Assembly: GCA_016784735.1 (NCBI GenBank)
Contig: JADHUC010000056.1
Location: forward strand, 1-44,396
Direction of reading: 5' to 3'
Source: Pirellulaceae bacterium
Lineage (GTDB): Bacteria > Planctomycetota > Planctomycetia > Pirellulales > Pirellulaceae
DNA length: 44,396 nt
Part shown: positions 23,317 to 32,035 of the stretch, one piece after another
Layout: each line of letters opens with the position of its first letter
Position numbering within the stretch: the stretch's first letter is position 1
The notes under the pieces: generated by a model
The model's input: only the letters and a program-made list of their open reading frames with translations
Databases searched by the model: none
What the model was told of the DNA's origin: nothing
Translations under genes and position numbers: made by a program

Positions 23317-25509
23317 TCAAGGCACAATCTTACATGCAATGTCGCGCGTGAACGAAGGCACTGCCAAGCGCAGACCTCCATCGGATGACGCGACGCTGTC
23401 CTCTTTGACAATCCGACCCTCCCAGGTATCCCACCACAATACGCGGTAATTACCATCCTTCAAACCTCGAAGCTCGATCATCGCGCCTTCGACCCGTGCC
23501 GGCTTCGCCTTCCGGATCACAATGTTTTCAAAACTCGCCTGCGGATCGAACAGCCACAGGTACGCCCGATCCTGTCCCTGGAGGCCGACCAGCCGAAGCG
23601 ACTCGCGAGATACGGTGGCGGCGGCCTTCCCAAGGCGCGCCGTTGTCCAGGGAACGTCGGCCAGAAACGTCGCCAGTGGCCGGTAATGAGGGTATGCGTT
23701 CCGCCGGTCCAATCGGTCCCACCACCAGAAAAGTGCCGTACCGGACGTGCCCGACAAAGCGGATGCCCAAATGGCGTTGTGAAAGTCGACAACTTCCTCG
23801 CTTTCCCGCATTTCTTTGGTTGGCTGCCATCGTTCGTTGGCCAAGCCGAACTCGCCGATCAATGCAGGTTTCGCCGGCGCGTGCTCTCGAAGGAAAGCGG
23901 CGTTGCCCAAGGCGGCCTCGACTTCATCCTTGTATCGCCGATCCTTCACCGGACGCAGGTAGAAGTGCACGTCGGCCACGTCCAGGCTTCCCAGACGGCA
24001 ATCCCTGGACGAATGGTGCCATGTGCTGGTGGATCGCAGGTGGCCGTAGATGTCGACCCGGTCCAGATACTCGCCCAGTTCGGCGTAGAAACGATCCGTG
24101 GGCATACCCGGATCCATCTCGTTGAAGTACTCCCAGGTAACCACATTCGTCGAATAGCCCCAGCGAGCCACCGCATAGCGAAACAGGTTCTTAGCGTCGT
24201 CGATTGCCTGCTGGTACTCCGGACGGCCCTCGTCCCTCAAGTCGTTCATGTAGAGGTCTCGGGTGATCAGGCACAACTGCAGATAAATACCGTGCTTCTC
24301 CGCAGCCGCTACAACTTCGTCAAGCATGAACGAATCCACGGGATTGTAGAAGCCACGCACGCGGCGATTGACGGCCGCTTCCCAAAGCAGTTCCGGCCCG
24401 CCGTCGGCTTCCGTGAGCGACAACGCGTCGACCCACGCGGTACCGGTTCCCTCCAGGCGAAACACCGTTCGGCCCAACCAGAATTCGTCAGCACCGGTTT
24501 CAAACTCCAGACGGAACCGATTCCACTGTCCTTCCGGTCCGGACGACACCGGAGCCGCCAACACATGTGCACCTACGGCGATATGGACCTTTGCATCCGG
24601 CTCCGTCTTGATTCGCCCCGAAAAGACGTATCTCGTCTCGGGCCTCAAAGCCACCGCGTGGGACGGTAGTACACGGAGCGTCGCGTCTTTGCCACTGCCG
24701 ATCTGGACGCACTGGCCTTCCGATTCGCCGCCATTGCCGTCGGGCATTGGCACAAATGGCGGCCGCCAGCCCCAAGATCTACCCCATGCGCTCTTCCGCG
24801 CCTCGATCGCCAACGCCCAATCCTTGCAGCAAGTCCAGATTCGCAGATAGTTCGCGCCGTTGGACGACAGCTTCGCGAAAACGTCGTCCACCGTGCCGGG
24901 CTTGACATATTGCTGCTCGCCGATAAACGCCAGATTCTGGCCGATGGGGAAGAAGGGCTGGCCTTCGGAAAACTCGAAGAAGCGCGGGTCCTTCTGGCTC
25001 ACCCTTACAAAGCCTTTCCGGTCTGACGGTACGCTTGTGAAGTGGACCGGCTTGGAATGCGTTTCGCCATCTCGCTCTTTCACGTAGGCGACGGCTTCGT
25101 AATTGCCGACCTCCGCGGGCGCGAACTTCGCCTTCCAGACGGGGTTCCCGTCCGGATACAACCATACCGTTCGACGGCGACCTTGCCCGATGTCTCGCCG
25201 CTGGTACTGTTGGCAGTAGAACGCCGGCAAACGCAGCCGATCGCCACTGGGCGTTTGCAAGATCACGCCCAAATCCGCCTCCGAAGGATCAGATGGATTC
25301 TCGTATCGACGGTTGCAGTCGATGCGGAACTCGACTTTCTCGTATTTGCCAACCTGCTGCTTGGACGCTTCGATGCCGATCTTCGGTTGAGCCGTGCAGA
25401 ACTGTGTGCCAAAAGTCGCGACGAGCAGGCCAGCAACAACGAAAGTACCTATCGACAGTTGTCTCTGGTCAATTTGAAATCGTGACTCTGGAAGCTGTGA
25501 ACGATCCAT
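23317..25509 (-). CDS. DUF5060 glycoside hydrolase (clan GH-A-like) with a domain inserted in the barrel
   Basis: A 730-residue protein with a hydrophobic N-terminus (about 18-40) that may be a signal or anchor. A DUF5060-type beta domain spans about 45-160. A TIM barrel starts near residue 175 (FFEFSEGQPFFPIGQN), is interrupted at about 255-360 by a beta domain resembling a carbohydrate-binding module, and resumes at GFYNPVDSFMLDEVV. The predicted acid/base is E464 (WEYFNEMD) and the predicted nucleophile is E553 (LIGEFGLA), matching the clan A pattern. The last 90 residues are beta-rich. It would cleave a beta-linked polysaccharide outside the cytoplasm. It is divergently placed from the epimerase pseudogene with only 46 bp between the starts. 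Confidence 0.88.
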   Translation of the reverse strand: MDRSQLPESRFQIDQRQLSIGTFVVAGLLVATFGTQFCTAQPKIGIEASKQQVGKYEKVEFRIDCNRRYENPSDPSEADLGVILQTPSGDRLRLPAFYCQQYQRRDIGQGRRRTVWLYPDGNPVWKAKFAPAEVGNYEAVAYVKERDGETHSKPVHFTSVPSDRKGFVRVSQKDPRFFEFSEGQPFFPIGQNLAFIGEQQYVKPGTVDDVFAKLSSNGANYLRIWTCCKDWALAIEARKSAWGRSWGWRPPFVPMPDGNGGESEGQCVQIGSGKDATLRVLPSHAVALRPETRYVFSGRIKTEPDAKVHIAVGAHVLAAPVSSGPEGQWNRFRLEFETGADEFWLGRTVFRLEGTGTAWVDALSLTEADGGPELLWEAAVNRRVRGFYNPVDSFMLDEVVAAAEKHGIYLQLCLITRDLYMNDLRDEGRPEYQQAIDDAKNLFRYAVARWGYSTNVVTWEYFNEMDPGMPTDRFYAELGEYLDRVDIYGHLRSTSTWHHSSRDCRLGSLDVADVHFYLRPVKDRRYKDEVEAALGNAAFLREHAPAKPALIGEFGLANERWQPTKEMRESEEVVDFHNAIWASALSGTSGTALFWWWDRLDRRNAYPHYRPLATFLADVPWTTARLGKAAATVSRESLRLVGLQGQDRAYLWLFDPQASFENIVIRKAKPARVEGAMIELRGLKDGNYRVLWWDTWEGRIVKEDSVASSDGGLRLAVPSFTRDIACKIVP

Positions 25510-25555
25510 GGTCTAATCCTCAGCGAAGCAACCTTGTCCGTTAAGGTATTGCAGG

Positions 25556-27061
25556 ATGAGAAGATATTCTACAAGCAGTGAATCGCTGGAGAAATCAGAC
25601 GGCGTCCGATTTGCCTCTGATTCTCGAATGCCCGTGACGTCAGCACAAGGAATCGCGACCGCGAAAGGCTCCAGCCGCACGGAGATCCCACGTCGCCGTT
25701 TGCTGATGGATCTGGGTCGCGCGGCTGCCGGCCTGCCGTTGAGTCTGTTGCCTTGGTCCGCGGCGGCGACACTGGCGGACGACACCGACCAACGGCGCGC
25801 GATGGCTGATGAAATCGAGCAAATCCTCCTTGAGAGAATTCTCCCGGCTTGGTATCCTCGTTGTCTGGACGCCGAGCACGGTGGGTTCCATGAAAACTTT
25901 GCCGAGGACTGGACGGCGGGCCGACGAAGTCGAAGTTCCTGGTGTTTCAAGCGCGGATGACCTGGGTACCGGCCGCAGTAGCCTTGGCGTACTCGCAGCA
26001 TCGAAAGCAGTACCAGGAGTATGTGCGACACGGGTTGAAGTTTCTTGCCGACAACCTCTGGGATGCGAACCACGGTGGCTTTGTCGATAGGACGGATGCA
26101 GCCGGAAGGCCGGATCGGCAGTTGATGCCGTGGAAACAGATGTACAGCCTCGCGTTCGGCATCTATGCTGCCGCGGGCGCGTACCAGTCAACCGGCGACC
26201 GCAAAGCATTGGATTTGGCCAAAGCGGCATTCCGTTGGATCGACCGCCATGCCCACGATCCCGAACACGGTGGCTACTTCGAACACTTGACAGCCGAAGG
26301 CCGACGGTGGCGGTGGACATTCCGAACGAAGAACTCGGCAAGGGGCTGCCGCTGATCGGTCACGTTGGGCACAAGTCGATGAACGCTCACATCCATGTGC
26401 TGGAAGCGTTGATCGCTCTGCGACGCATTTGGGACAACGCTCACTTGACCGAGCGTCTGGACGAGGTGTTCCAGATCGTTCGCGACAGATCGCCGTACCC
26501 GGCGGCCATCTGGCGATGTTCTGCTCGCGCGATTTCACACCGATGGACGAACGCAGCTCGTTCGGGCATGAGTTGGAAACTGCTTATTTGCTGCTCGAAG
26601 CGACGGAGCTGCTCCAACGCGATGACGACCGCAAGACGCGCCGGAAAGCACTCGAGCTGGTCGACCATTCATTGCGTTGGGGTTGGGACCAGACAAATGG
26701 CGGCTTCTACGACGAAGGACCGCCCACCGGACCTCCCACGCGCACGTCAAAGGTCTGGTGGGTGCAGCCCGAAGGCATGAACGGACTGCTCACCGCCGCT
26801 CGGATCGCAGGCGACAACGCGTCCGATTATCGCAAGGCATTCGCGAGTACCTGGCAGTTCTTTCGCGACCACATGGTCGATCACAAGTACGGCGGCTGTT
26901 ACGATTCCGTCAGCGCCGATGGCAGCCCACTGCCGGGCAGACGTCACAAAGCCACACCATGGAAAACGGCCTACCACGTCACGCGAGCGATGTTGTTCGC
27001 GATTCACGAATTGCGCCACGCAGACGATGGGTATCGAACACGACAAAAAGCAACCCGTTGA
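25556..27061 (+). pseudogene. N-acylglucosamine 2-epimerase (AGE) family, broken by three frameshifts
   Basis: The protein can be read only by changing frame three times: frame starting 25556 to about 25930, then the frame containing QARMTWVPAAVALAY to about 26305, then the frame containing EELGKGLPLIGHVGHKSMNA to about 26490, then the frame containing GGHLAMFCSRDFTPMDERSS to the stop at 27061. Each change is in the same direction, equal to the loss of one base, so three losses return to the first frame. The AGE motifs are intact in the pieces: HKSMNAHIHVLEAL, HELETAYLLLEA and WWVQPEGMNG. The intact protein would carry a Tat-type signal (RRRLLMDLG) and would interconvert or epimerise sugars. 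Neighbouring genes over 1100 codons are free of such shifts, which favours true decay over reading errors. Confidence 0.85.
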
Positions 27062-27097
27062 CTCGGAACAAGTTACGCGGTAAATAGAAGACAGCCC

Positions 27098-27181
27098 GGA
27101 GGGTATCCGAATTGGTGAGGAGGTTGATTCGAAATCAACTGCCCCTTTATGGGGTTGCGGGTTCGACTCCCGTGCCCTCCG
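27098..27181 (+). tRNA. tRNA-Ser (anticodon CGA)
   Basis: The acceptor arms GGAGGGT (27098-27104) and GCCCTCC (27174-27180) pair with one G-U, followed by a discriminator G. The anticodon stem (27123-27127 with 27135-27139) closes the loop TTCGAAA, giving anticodon CGA at 27130-27132. A long variable arm (GCCCC/GGGGT) follows as required for class II tRNA-Ser. The T arm contains GGTTCGACTCC. The 3' CCA is not encoded. This reads the UCG codon. Confidence 0.95.
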
Positions 27182-27186
27182 CTTTT

Positions 27187-27221
27187 CATAACCCGTTGCA
27201 TTGCAACGGGTTATGTTTTTT
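27187..27221 (+). terminator. Intrinsic terminator of the tRNA-Ser gene
   Basis: A 14-bp perfect stem (CATAACCCGTTGCA with TGCAACGGGTTATG) with a minimal loop, followed by a run of six T at 27216-27221. It begins six bases after the tRNA and fits a rho-independent terminator. Confidence 0.9.
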
Positions 27222-27420
27222 GTGTTGGAATGAATTTGGCTTCGAAAGCAGTCCCACTTGTTGTGTAGCGCCAACAGAAGTGCCAACTCCTGGCTCGACG
27301 CAGGGCTTGGCCGCAGTTTCATCGTCATCCTGGTCCGCGTAAAACTGAAGCGTCGTCTCAACGCTCTTGTGCGAACGACCGCTATCACTTGTCGGCTCGT
27401 GCCGTGTGGATTGTCGCTCG
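27189..27420 (-). pseudogene. C-terminal remnant of a tyrosine-type integrase
   Basis: The minus-strand frame reads HKSVETTLQFYADQDDDETAA, which matches the C-terminal active-site region of tyrosine recombinases of planctomycetes (the pattern RHxSVETTLxxYxxQD, where the Tyr is the nucleophile). The upstream part of the same frame is degraded and no start codon or R-H-R catalytic core is visible before the next gene. The remnant lies directly against the tRNA-Ser gene, the usual attachment site of such integrases. Confidence 0.6.
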
Positions 27421-27429
27421 CGTATCCGC

Positions 27430-28869
27430 CTAGCTGATTTCGAGTAGGCTGCCCGCAGCAGTGATATCCGGATGGATCCCCGCACCGACCATGGCGACCA
27501 GCGCGGCGCCAATGGCGGCTTCTTCGTGGTGACGAGGAAACACTAAAGGCATAATGAACTTGTCGGCTACAATCGCCGCGAGCACGGGATTCTGCCGGAG
27601 TCCGTTTCCCGCCCCAATCAATCGAGTAGATCCCTTCTTGGCGGCATGACGAATCAAACCATGGCTGCTGGCCAACTCGTCAGCGATACCCTCCAGCAAC
27701 GCTCGGGTCATGTGAGCCGGAGTGAAGTTCTCCGGCGAAACGCCGGTCCAACTTGCCCGCAGCGTTGGGTTCTCGCGAGTCCCCGTGAATAACGGTTTGC
27801 AGCGCAGCCCTTGGGCGCCGCTCGGCACAGAGGCCACGAGTTGATTCATCAGCTCGTAGACCGGTTCCTCGGCGGCGACCCGTAACACTTGGTCGCCCAC
27901 GGCACGGAAGAACCGTTCGAGGAGCGCGTACGACCGACCGCCGCACAGTCCGGCGTGGACCAGCAGGTTGCCACCCATGGGGAACGGTCGCGTTTCCAGC
28001 GGCGGCGAGTAGACATAACGGTCGGTATAGGCTGCCACTTGCGCCCCTGTTCCCACATTGACCAGGACGCTGTTTTCGCGCTCGGCTACGCTGCCGACGA
28101 ACGATGCCTGGTTGTCGCCGATTGGCACGAAGACAGGTAATCCGATCGGAAGGCCCGTACGGGAGGCTGCGGATTCGCTGACCGTTCCGACCGCGTGGCC
28201 GGCTTCGCGGACTTCCGGCAAGACTGAGATGGGGAGCCCCAGAGCCTCGACGATTGTCTCATCCCACCAGCGTACGGCCACGTCGAAGATTCCGCTGCTG
28301 GCGGCGAGCGTGGGATCGGTAACCGGCGGTCCTCCCGTCAATGTCGCGGCGAATAAGTCCGGGATGAAACAAGCCCTTCCGGTCGCCGGCAGAACGCCGT
28401 TTGACTGCATCCACAACAGCGTCGTCCCCAGCCAACCGCTGGCCAGTCGACAGCCAGCGCGCCGGGAAGCGTCCGCACCAGCCAGAGAGACCGCGTGCTC
28501 GACATAGGTCCGGCCCGTGTCCTCAAAGGCGTCCTCGCCACGCCGATCTTGCCAGCCGACAAACGGAGTGAGAGGCTGATTCTGGTCATCCACGATTGCC
28601 ACACCGTGTTGCTGGCCCGTAATGCCGATTCCAGCCAATTCGGCCTTTCGATCGCCAAGTCGCTCCAACGCGGCCTTCACGCATTGGCAAGCTCTGTCGA
28701 CGATGCTCAAAGCATCCCATTCGGATCGACCCAAGTTCCTGTCTGACGGCGAGGTGATCTCCGCGTCGTTGGCAACCGTCTCGGTCGCCAGACTGGCGCC
28801 GCTGGTTGCATCCAGTGCCAAGCAGGTGATCGTGGTCGTGCCAATGTCAATTCCCAGAGTAAGCGCCAT
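27430..28869 (-). CDS. FGGY-family carbohydrate kinase (sedoheptulokinase/xylulokinase-like)
   Basis: A 479-residue kinase of usual FGGY length. The N-terminal phosphate loop LGIDIGTTTITCLALD, the substrate-binding GIGITGQQHGVAIVDD, and PFVGWQDRRG identify the family. PIGDNQASFVGSVAERENSVLVNVGTG and LIGAGNGLRQNPVLAAIVAD mark the two later nucleotide-binding motifs. The GQQHG and WQDRR details resemble sedoheptulokinase members more than xylulokinase, but the sugar is not certain. The reaction is ATP-dependent phosphorylation of a ketose in the cytoplasm, which would feed the pentose phosphate route. It follows a nitroreductase gene by 75 bp on the same strand. Confidence 0.88.
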   Translation of the reverse strand: MALTLGIDIGTTTITCLALDATSGASLATETVANDAEITSPSDRNLGRSEWDALSIVDRACQCVKAALERLGDRKAELAGIGITGQQHGVAIVDDQNQPLTPFVGWQDRRGEDAFEDTGRTYVEHAVSLAGADASRRAGCRLASGWLGTTLLWMQSNGVLPATGRACFIPDLFAATLTGGPPVTDPTLAASSGIFDVAVRWWDETIVEALGLPISVLPEVREAGHAVGTVSESAASRTGLPIGLPVFVPIGDNQASFVGSVAERENSVLVNVGTGAQVAAYTDRYVYSPPLETRPFPMGGNLLVHAGLCGGRSYALLERFFRAVGDQVLRVAAEEPVYELMNQLVASVPSGAQGLRCKPLFTGTRENPTLRASWTGVSPENFTPAHMTRALLEGIADELASSHGLIRHAAKKGSTRLIGAGNGLRQNPVLAAIVADKFIMPLVFPRHHEEAAIGAALVAMVGAGIHPDITAAGSLLEIS

Positions 28870-28944
28870 CTCCGTTCACTCCCAATACTTCGCGCAGATA
28901 CGCCCCCGTCCGGGGCTCTCCAGCCGACCTGCACGGCTCGCCAG

Positions 28945-29523
28945 TCAAAACCCGGGCAGTTCCACACGCAGTTCCGCAAACGGGCGTTTCGGCACGTGGT
29001 GCACATCGCTGTCATCACGCCAGTAGGCGCGTTCGTCCGGGCTGCCATCCTCCAGCACGACGGTCTCGCTGGGTTTTCCCAAGGCAACGGCCATCAGAAT
29101 CTCCAGGTGGTCGGGCAGGTTCAGGGCTGAGCGAAGCGATGCGTGGTCGATTGAGCCGATCATGCACCCGCCCAGCCCTCGCTCGGCCGCGCCCAGAAGA
29201 ACGGTCTGGGCGACGATGCCGCAATCCCAATCCCAGCGGCGCCAAATTCGAGTGTCGCCAAGGATCACGATGTAGCCGGTCGGCCGCTCGCCCTCGGCGG
29301 GTCCAGGCCACGGTGCCAAGGCGGCCGCCCAGCGGAGGTGGGGAAAGATCTTGTCGTTCTGATCGGGTCGCCAGGCAAGCAAGTATTTGAGTGGTTGCCG
29401 ATTGGCCGCCGACGGGCAGAGCCGAGTCAACTCGAGCAACTCCACCAGAGCCGTTTCCTCCAACGGCTCTTGATGGAAACGTCGGTAACTGCGACTGCGG
29501 CGCAGGAGATCGCTGAATGTCAT
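28945..29523 (-). CDS. Nitroreductase family protein
   Basis: A 192-residue FMN-dependent oxidoreductase, typical in length for a single nitroreductase domain that works as a dimer. The N-terminal flavin-binding RRSRSYRRFHQEPLE, the PSAANRQPLKYL loop and the later GIVAQTVLLGAAERGLGGCMIGS with LMAVALGKP fit the family. It probably reduces nitro groups, quinones or another small electron acceptor using NAD(P)H; the physiological substrate is not clear. The ATG sits at 29523. Confidence 0.9.
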   Translation of the reverse strand: MTFSDLLRRSRSYRRFHQEPLEETALVELLELTRLCPSAANRQPLKYLLAWRPDQNDKIFPHLRWAAALAPWPGPAEGERPTGYIVILGDTRIWRRWDWDCGIVAQTVLLGAAERGLGGCMIGSIDHASLRSALNLPDHLEILMAVALGKPSETVVLEDGSPDERAYWRDDSDVHHVPKRPFAELRVELPGF

Positions 29524-29673
29524 AGGTGAGTTCCTTCTGTCAAGGCCGTGAGTAACGTTTTCGAGGCGTCGCTTGCGCGATCATCTTACCCGGCTTGGCT
29601 GGAAATGGCGACCGTTTCTCCGTCGGCGAGTCCACCCCCGTTAATTCCACCGCGGCTTCTCGGTCAACTGCCC

Positions 29674-29991
29674 ATGAACATCAAGCTGCTCAGCATCGAG
29701 GCGGACGCCCCGGACTTCGAGATTACGTTGGACGAGTTGCCCGTACGCGTCGGGCGACATCAGGATGTCAAAATCCAGATTCAGGATCGATGGATCAGCC
29801 GTCTGCACTGTGAAATCGATCACATCGAAGGCACTCTGAATGTACGCGATCTGGGTTCCAGGCACGGCGTGTTCGTTAACGGATTCCATGTCGTTCAGGC
29901 ACACCTAATGCCGGACGACAGGTTGACCATAGGGATGACAAGCTTTCGAGTACACTACGAGCGCGAGGCTGCGGCGCTCGCTTCCAGGTGA
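29674..29991 (+). CDS. FHA-domain protein
   Basis: About 105 residues from the ATG at 29674, chosen because the preceding in-frame part is low-complexity Ser/Pro and has no ribosome binding site; the longer frame begins at 29548. The whole protein is a forkhead-associated domain: VRVGRHQDVKIQIQDRWISRLHCEI holds the GR and SRxH motifs, and RDLGSRHGVFVNG holds the strand-loop with the phosphothreonine pocket Asn. It would bind phosphothreonine on a partner, probably in serine/threonine kinase signalling, in the cytoplasm. No kinase gene is adjacent. Confidence 0.88.
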   Translation: MNIKLLSIEADAPDFEITLDELPVRVGRHQDVKIQIQDRWISRLHCEIDHIEGTLNVRDLGSRHGVFVNGFHVVQAHLMPDDRLTIGMTSFRVHYEREAAALASR

Positions 29992-29994
29992 GTA

Positions 29995-31302
29995 TTACGG
30001 CGGCTCGCCGTACCCTGCGAATTGGATGGGGCTCGTCTTCAGCCACCGCTCAAAGAACTTTTGCCAAGCGGCGTCCATGCGAGGGCTGGTGGCGCGATGG
30101 CCCTCGTCGGTGGCGACCAATTGGATTCTCTCCGGGATGCCGAGCAACTCGTACACGTCGCGGGCGTGGTTGAAATAGCCCCAGCTCTGCATGTCATCCG
30201 AGTGGACTGCCGTCGGCTTATCCATGCTGCATCCGATCAACAGCAGGGCGCGCGGCGCGCAGAGGGCCATCAACTCATGGTGATTCCGCTCGAAGCCGGG
30301 CCGCGCTGGGTCCGCGTCCAGCAGGCTCCAAATCGTGCCGCGCAGCTCGGCGAGAGGATAATCGTCCGTGTTTATGTGGGGGAAAGTGCGCTTCCAGTCG
30401 AGATACCAGGGATCGTGATAATTCGTAGCGCCATGCAGCGCCACGTGGGGATCCACCGCGACCGTGGCCGTAATCTCCGGCGCAAACGCAGCGACATACA
30501 AAGCCGTCTTGCCGCTCAACGAGAAACCGATGAAACCGATACGCTCGGCGTCCACCTCGGGCCGCGTCCGCAGGAATTCCACCTCCCGTTCGACGTCGTG
30601 CACCATCTTGGCCATGGGCAGCCAATGGCCGAATCGCTCGTAGACCAGTTCGTTGGCTCGCTTGCGATAGTTCGCGCCGCCGCGGTAGTGACGGATGAAA
30701 GACCAACTGGTGAGCACCACGTATCCTCGGCGAGCCAACCAGGCGCCCCACCACTGCTCCGGTTGTGTGTAGTCGGGGGTCGTCGACGTCCAGGCAATCA
30801 CCGCGGGGAAAGGACCCGGGCCCTGTCCCTGCGGCAGTAGCAGCAGGTGGTCCTGCATGAAGTCCTTCTCGATCGGAATGCCCAAGTCGATCCGCGTGTA
30901 GCCTCCGTGCTGCTGCGTGCTGCGGATTTCCACCTGGCTGATATCGCCAAACCATTGCTGGTCGGCTGCTTGAGGGCCGAGCTTTCCCAGGATCCTGGTC
31001 CACTGCTCGATCAACTGCGGGCGCCGCTGCTGATACCATTGCCGCGGGCTCGACACACGCTGGCCGCTCTCCATGACCAAGGGGGAGATGAGCGAGAATT
31101 TGTGCTGGTCTTTCATCAGCGAGGGCGTCCACTCGGGCGGGGTGTGATAGTTCCGTCGTTCGCCCGGCGGAGTTTTTTCAAGGGGCTCCGGCGTCTGACA
31201 ATCAGCCACCGAGGGGGCGAGCATGCCGACAACGAGAAAAACGGCCAGCCAGAGGACGGCGAGCAGGCGGAGGCGGACGTTCACCACGATAATAGGTCGC
31301 AT
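29995..31302 (-). CDS. Secreted acetyl-xylan-esterase-like alpha/beta hydrolase
   Basis: About 435 residues; the ATG at 31302 is chosen because AAGGAG precedes it by nine bases, while the frame stays open to 31494 without a ribosome binding site. A hydrophobic signal peptide follows (LAVLWLAVFLVVGMLAPSVADC). The alpha/beta-hydrolase core contains FPAVIAWTSTTPDYT, the nucleophile elbow GFIGFSLSGKTALY, the acid in the strand after LCAPRALLLIGCSMD, and the terminal His in DEGHRATS. It probably deacetylates a polysaccharide outside the cytoplasm. The gene ends five bases from the FHA gene, in convergent orientation. Confidence 0.85.
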   Translation of the reverse strand: MRPIIVVNVRLRLLAVLWLAVFLVVGMLAPSVADCQTPEPLEKTPPGERRNYHTPPEWTPSLMKDQHKFSLISPLVMESGQRVSSPRQWYQQRRPQLIEQWTRILGKLGPQAADQQWFGDISQVEIRSTQQHGGYTRIDLGIPIEKDFMQDHLLLLPQGQGPGPFPAVIAWTSTTPDYTQPEQWWGAWLARRGYVVLTSWSFIRHYRGGANYRKRANELVYERFGHWLPMAKMVHDVEREVEFLRTRPEVDAERIGFIGFSLSGKTALYVAAFAPEITATVAVDPHVALHGATNYHDPWYLDWKRTFPHINTDDYPLAELRGTIWSLLDADPARPGFERNHHELMALCAPRALLLIGCSMDKPTAVHSDDMQSWGYFNHARDVYELLGIPERIQLVATDEGHRATSPRMDAAWQKFFERWLKTSPIQFAGYGEPP

Positions 31303-31541
31303 CGCATGAGACTCCTTCGAAGTGTCCAGACTCGTGCCAAAGGGGACGTTGATGACAACGTGGAGCTGTACGACGATATTGGACCGTACAGAGCATGCCG
31401 ATGCAAACACCTGAACCGGGGGCGGGATGAAAAGCACTGGCTCATCACGAGTTGACCGCAGGCCGAAAGCAACCCGTGCCTGTTGAATCGGCAAGAAGTC
31501 CGCGAAGCGCTGCGGTCGGAAGCCCGGTTGGTCAACGCCGA

Positions 31542-31736
31542 CTATGCCACCCGTCGATAACGGTGGTACGCCGGTTCGCTGCGGAGGTCATCGGTCATGG
31601 CCGTTGGCCGATGAAACAGATGGCCACACATGTAGCAGCGGACGGGCACGACGACGAGTCGAATCACGGACGACAGCTTTCGTTGGCCGGCAGTCGTCTT
31701 ACGCAGGTGGGTCGAACCGCAGCGTGGACACCTCAT
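31542..31736 (-). CDS. Small zinc-ribbon protein
   Basis: A 64-residue protein with two CxxC pairs, CPRC near the start and CYMC near residue 34, as in a single zinc ribbon. Between them lies a basic, partly hydrophobic segment (SSVIRLVVVPVR). Its start overlaps the stop of an upstream small frame by four bases. A protein with the same spacing of features is encoded at 34658-34888. The function is unknown; nucleic-acid or protein binding is possible. Confidence 0.65.
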   Translation of the reverse strand: MRCPRCGSTHLRKTTAGQRKLSSVIRLVVVPVRCYMCGHLFHRPTAMTDDLRSEPAYHRYRRVA

Positions 31737-32002
31737 CTACGAACCTCCTTGCACGAGGTCGAGAATCCGCAGGGAAACGATTTCACCGAAGCGACGATCC
31801 ATTTTGTCGGCAGGTCACAGGCAATCGCTAGCACCTTAACGCTTCGGCCGTTGGGAACGGCATCATCGTCACAAACCGCCCCGCCCAATAGCGGGAACCT
31901 GGTGGAGAGATCATCCAAGACCGACACGGCACAATCCCAGGCGAGTTCCAGGTCTTTTGTTACCTCGTGCAGCGTATCCGCAAGTGAAAATGGTTGGCAC
32001 AA
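31733..32002 (-). CDS. Hypothetical small protein, uncertain
   Basis: An 89-codon frame without an ATG; the first usable codon is TTG at 32002, with no clear ribosome binding site. Its stop overlaps the zinc-ribbon start by ATGA, which is the main evidence that it is translated. The sequence (SLADTLHEVTKDLELAWDCAVSVLDDL) could form a helix, followed by a Cys-containing tail. No domain is recognised. Confidence 0.35.
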   Translation of the reverse strand: MCQPFSLADTLHEVTKDLELAWDCAVSVLDDLSTRFPLLGGAVCDDDAVPNGRSVKVLAIACDLPTKWIVASVKSFPCGFSTSCKEVRR

Positions 32003-32035
32003 TCGGACTTGTTCCCGATTCTACTCCGCTTTCGC

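Noticed and set aside
30022-30840. A 272-codon plus-strand frame opposite the acetyl-esterase-like gene
   Set aside because: Antisense shadow of a gene with a signal peptide and catalytic motifs; no ribosome binding site or domain.
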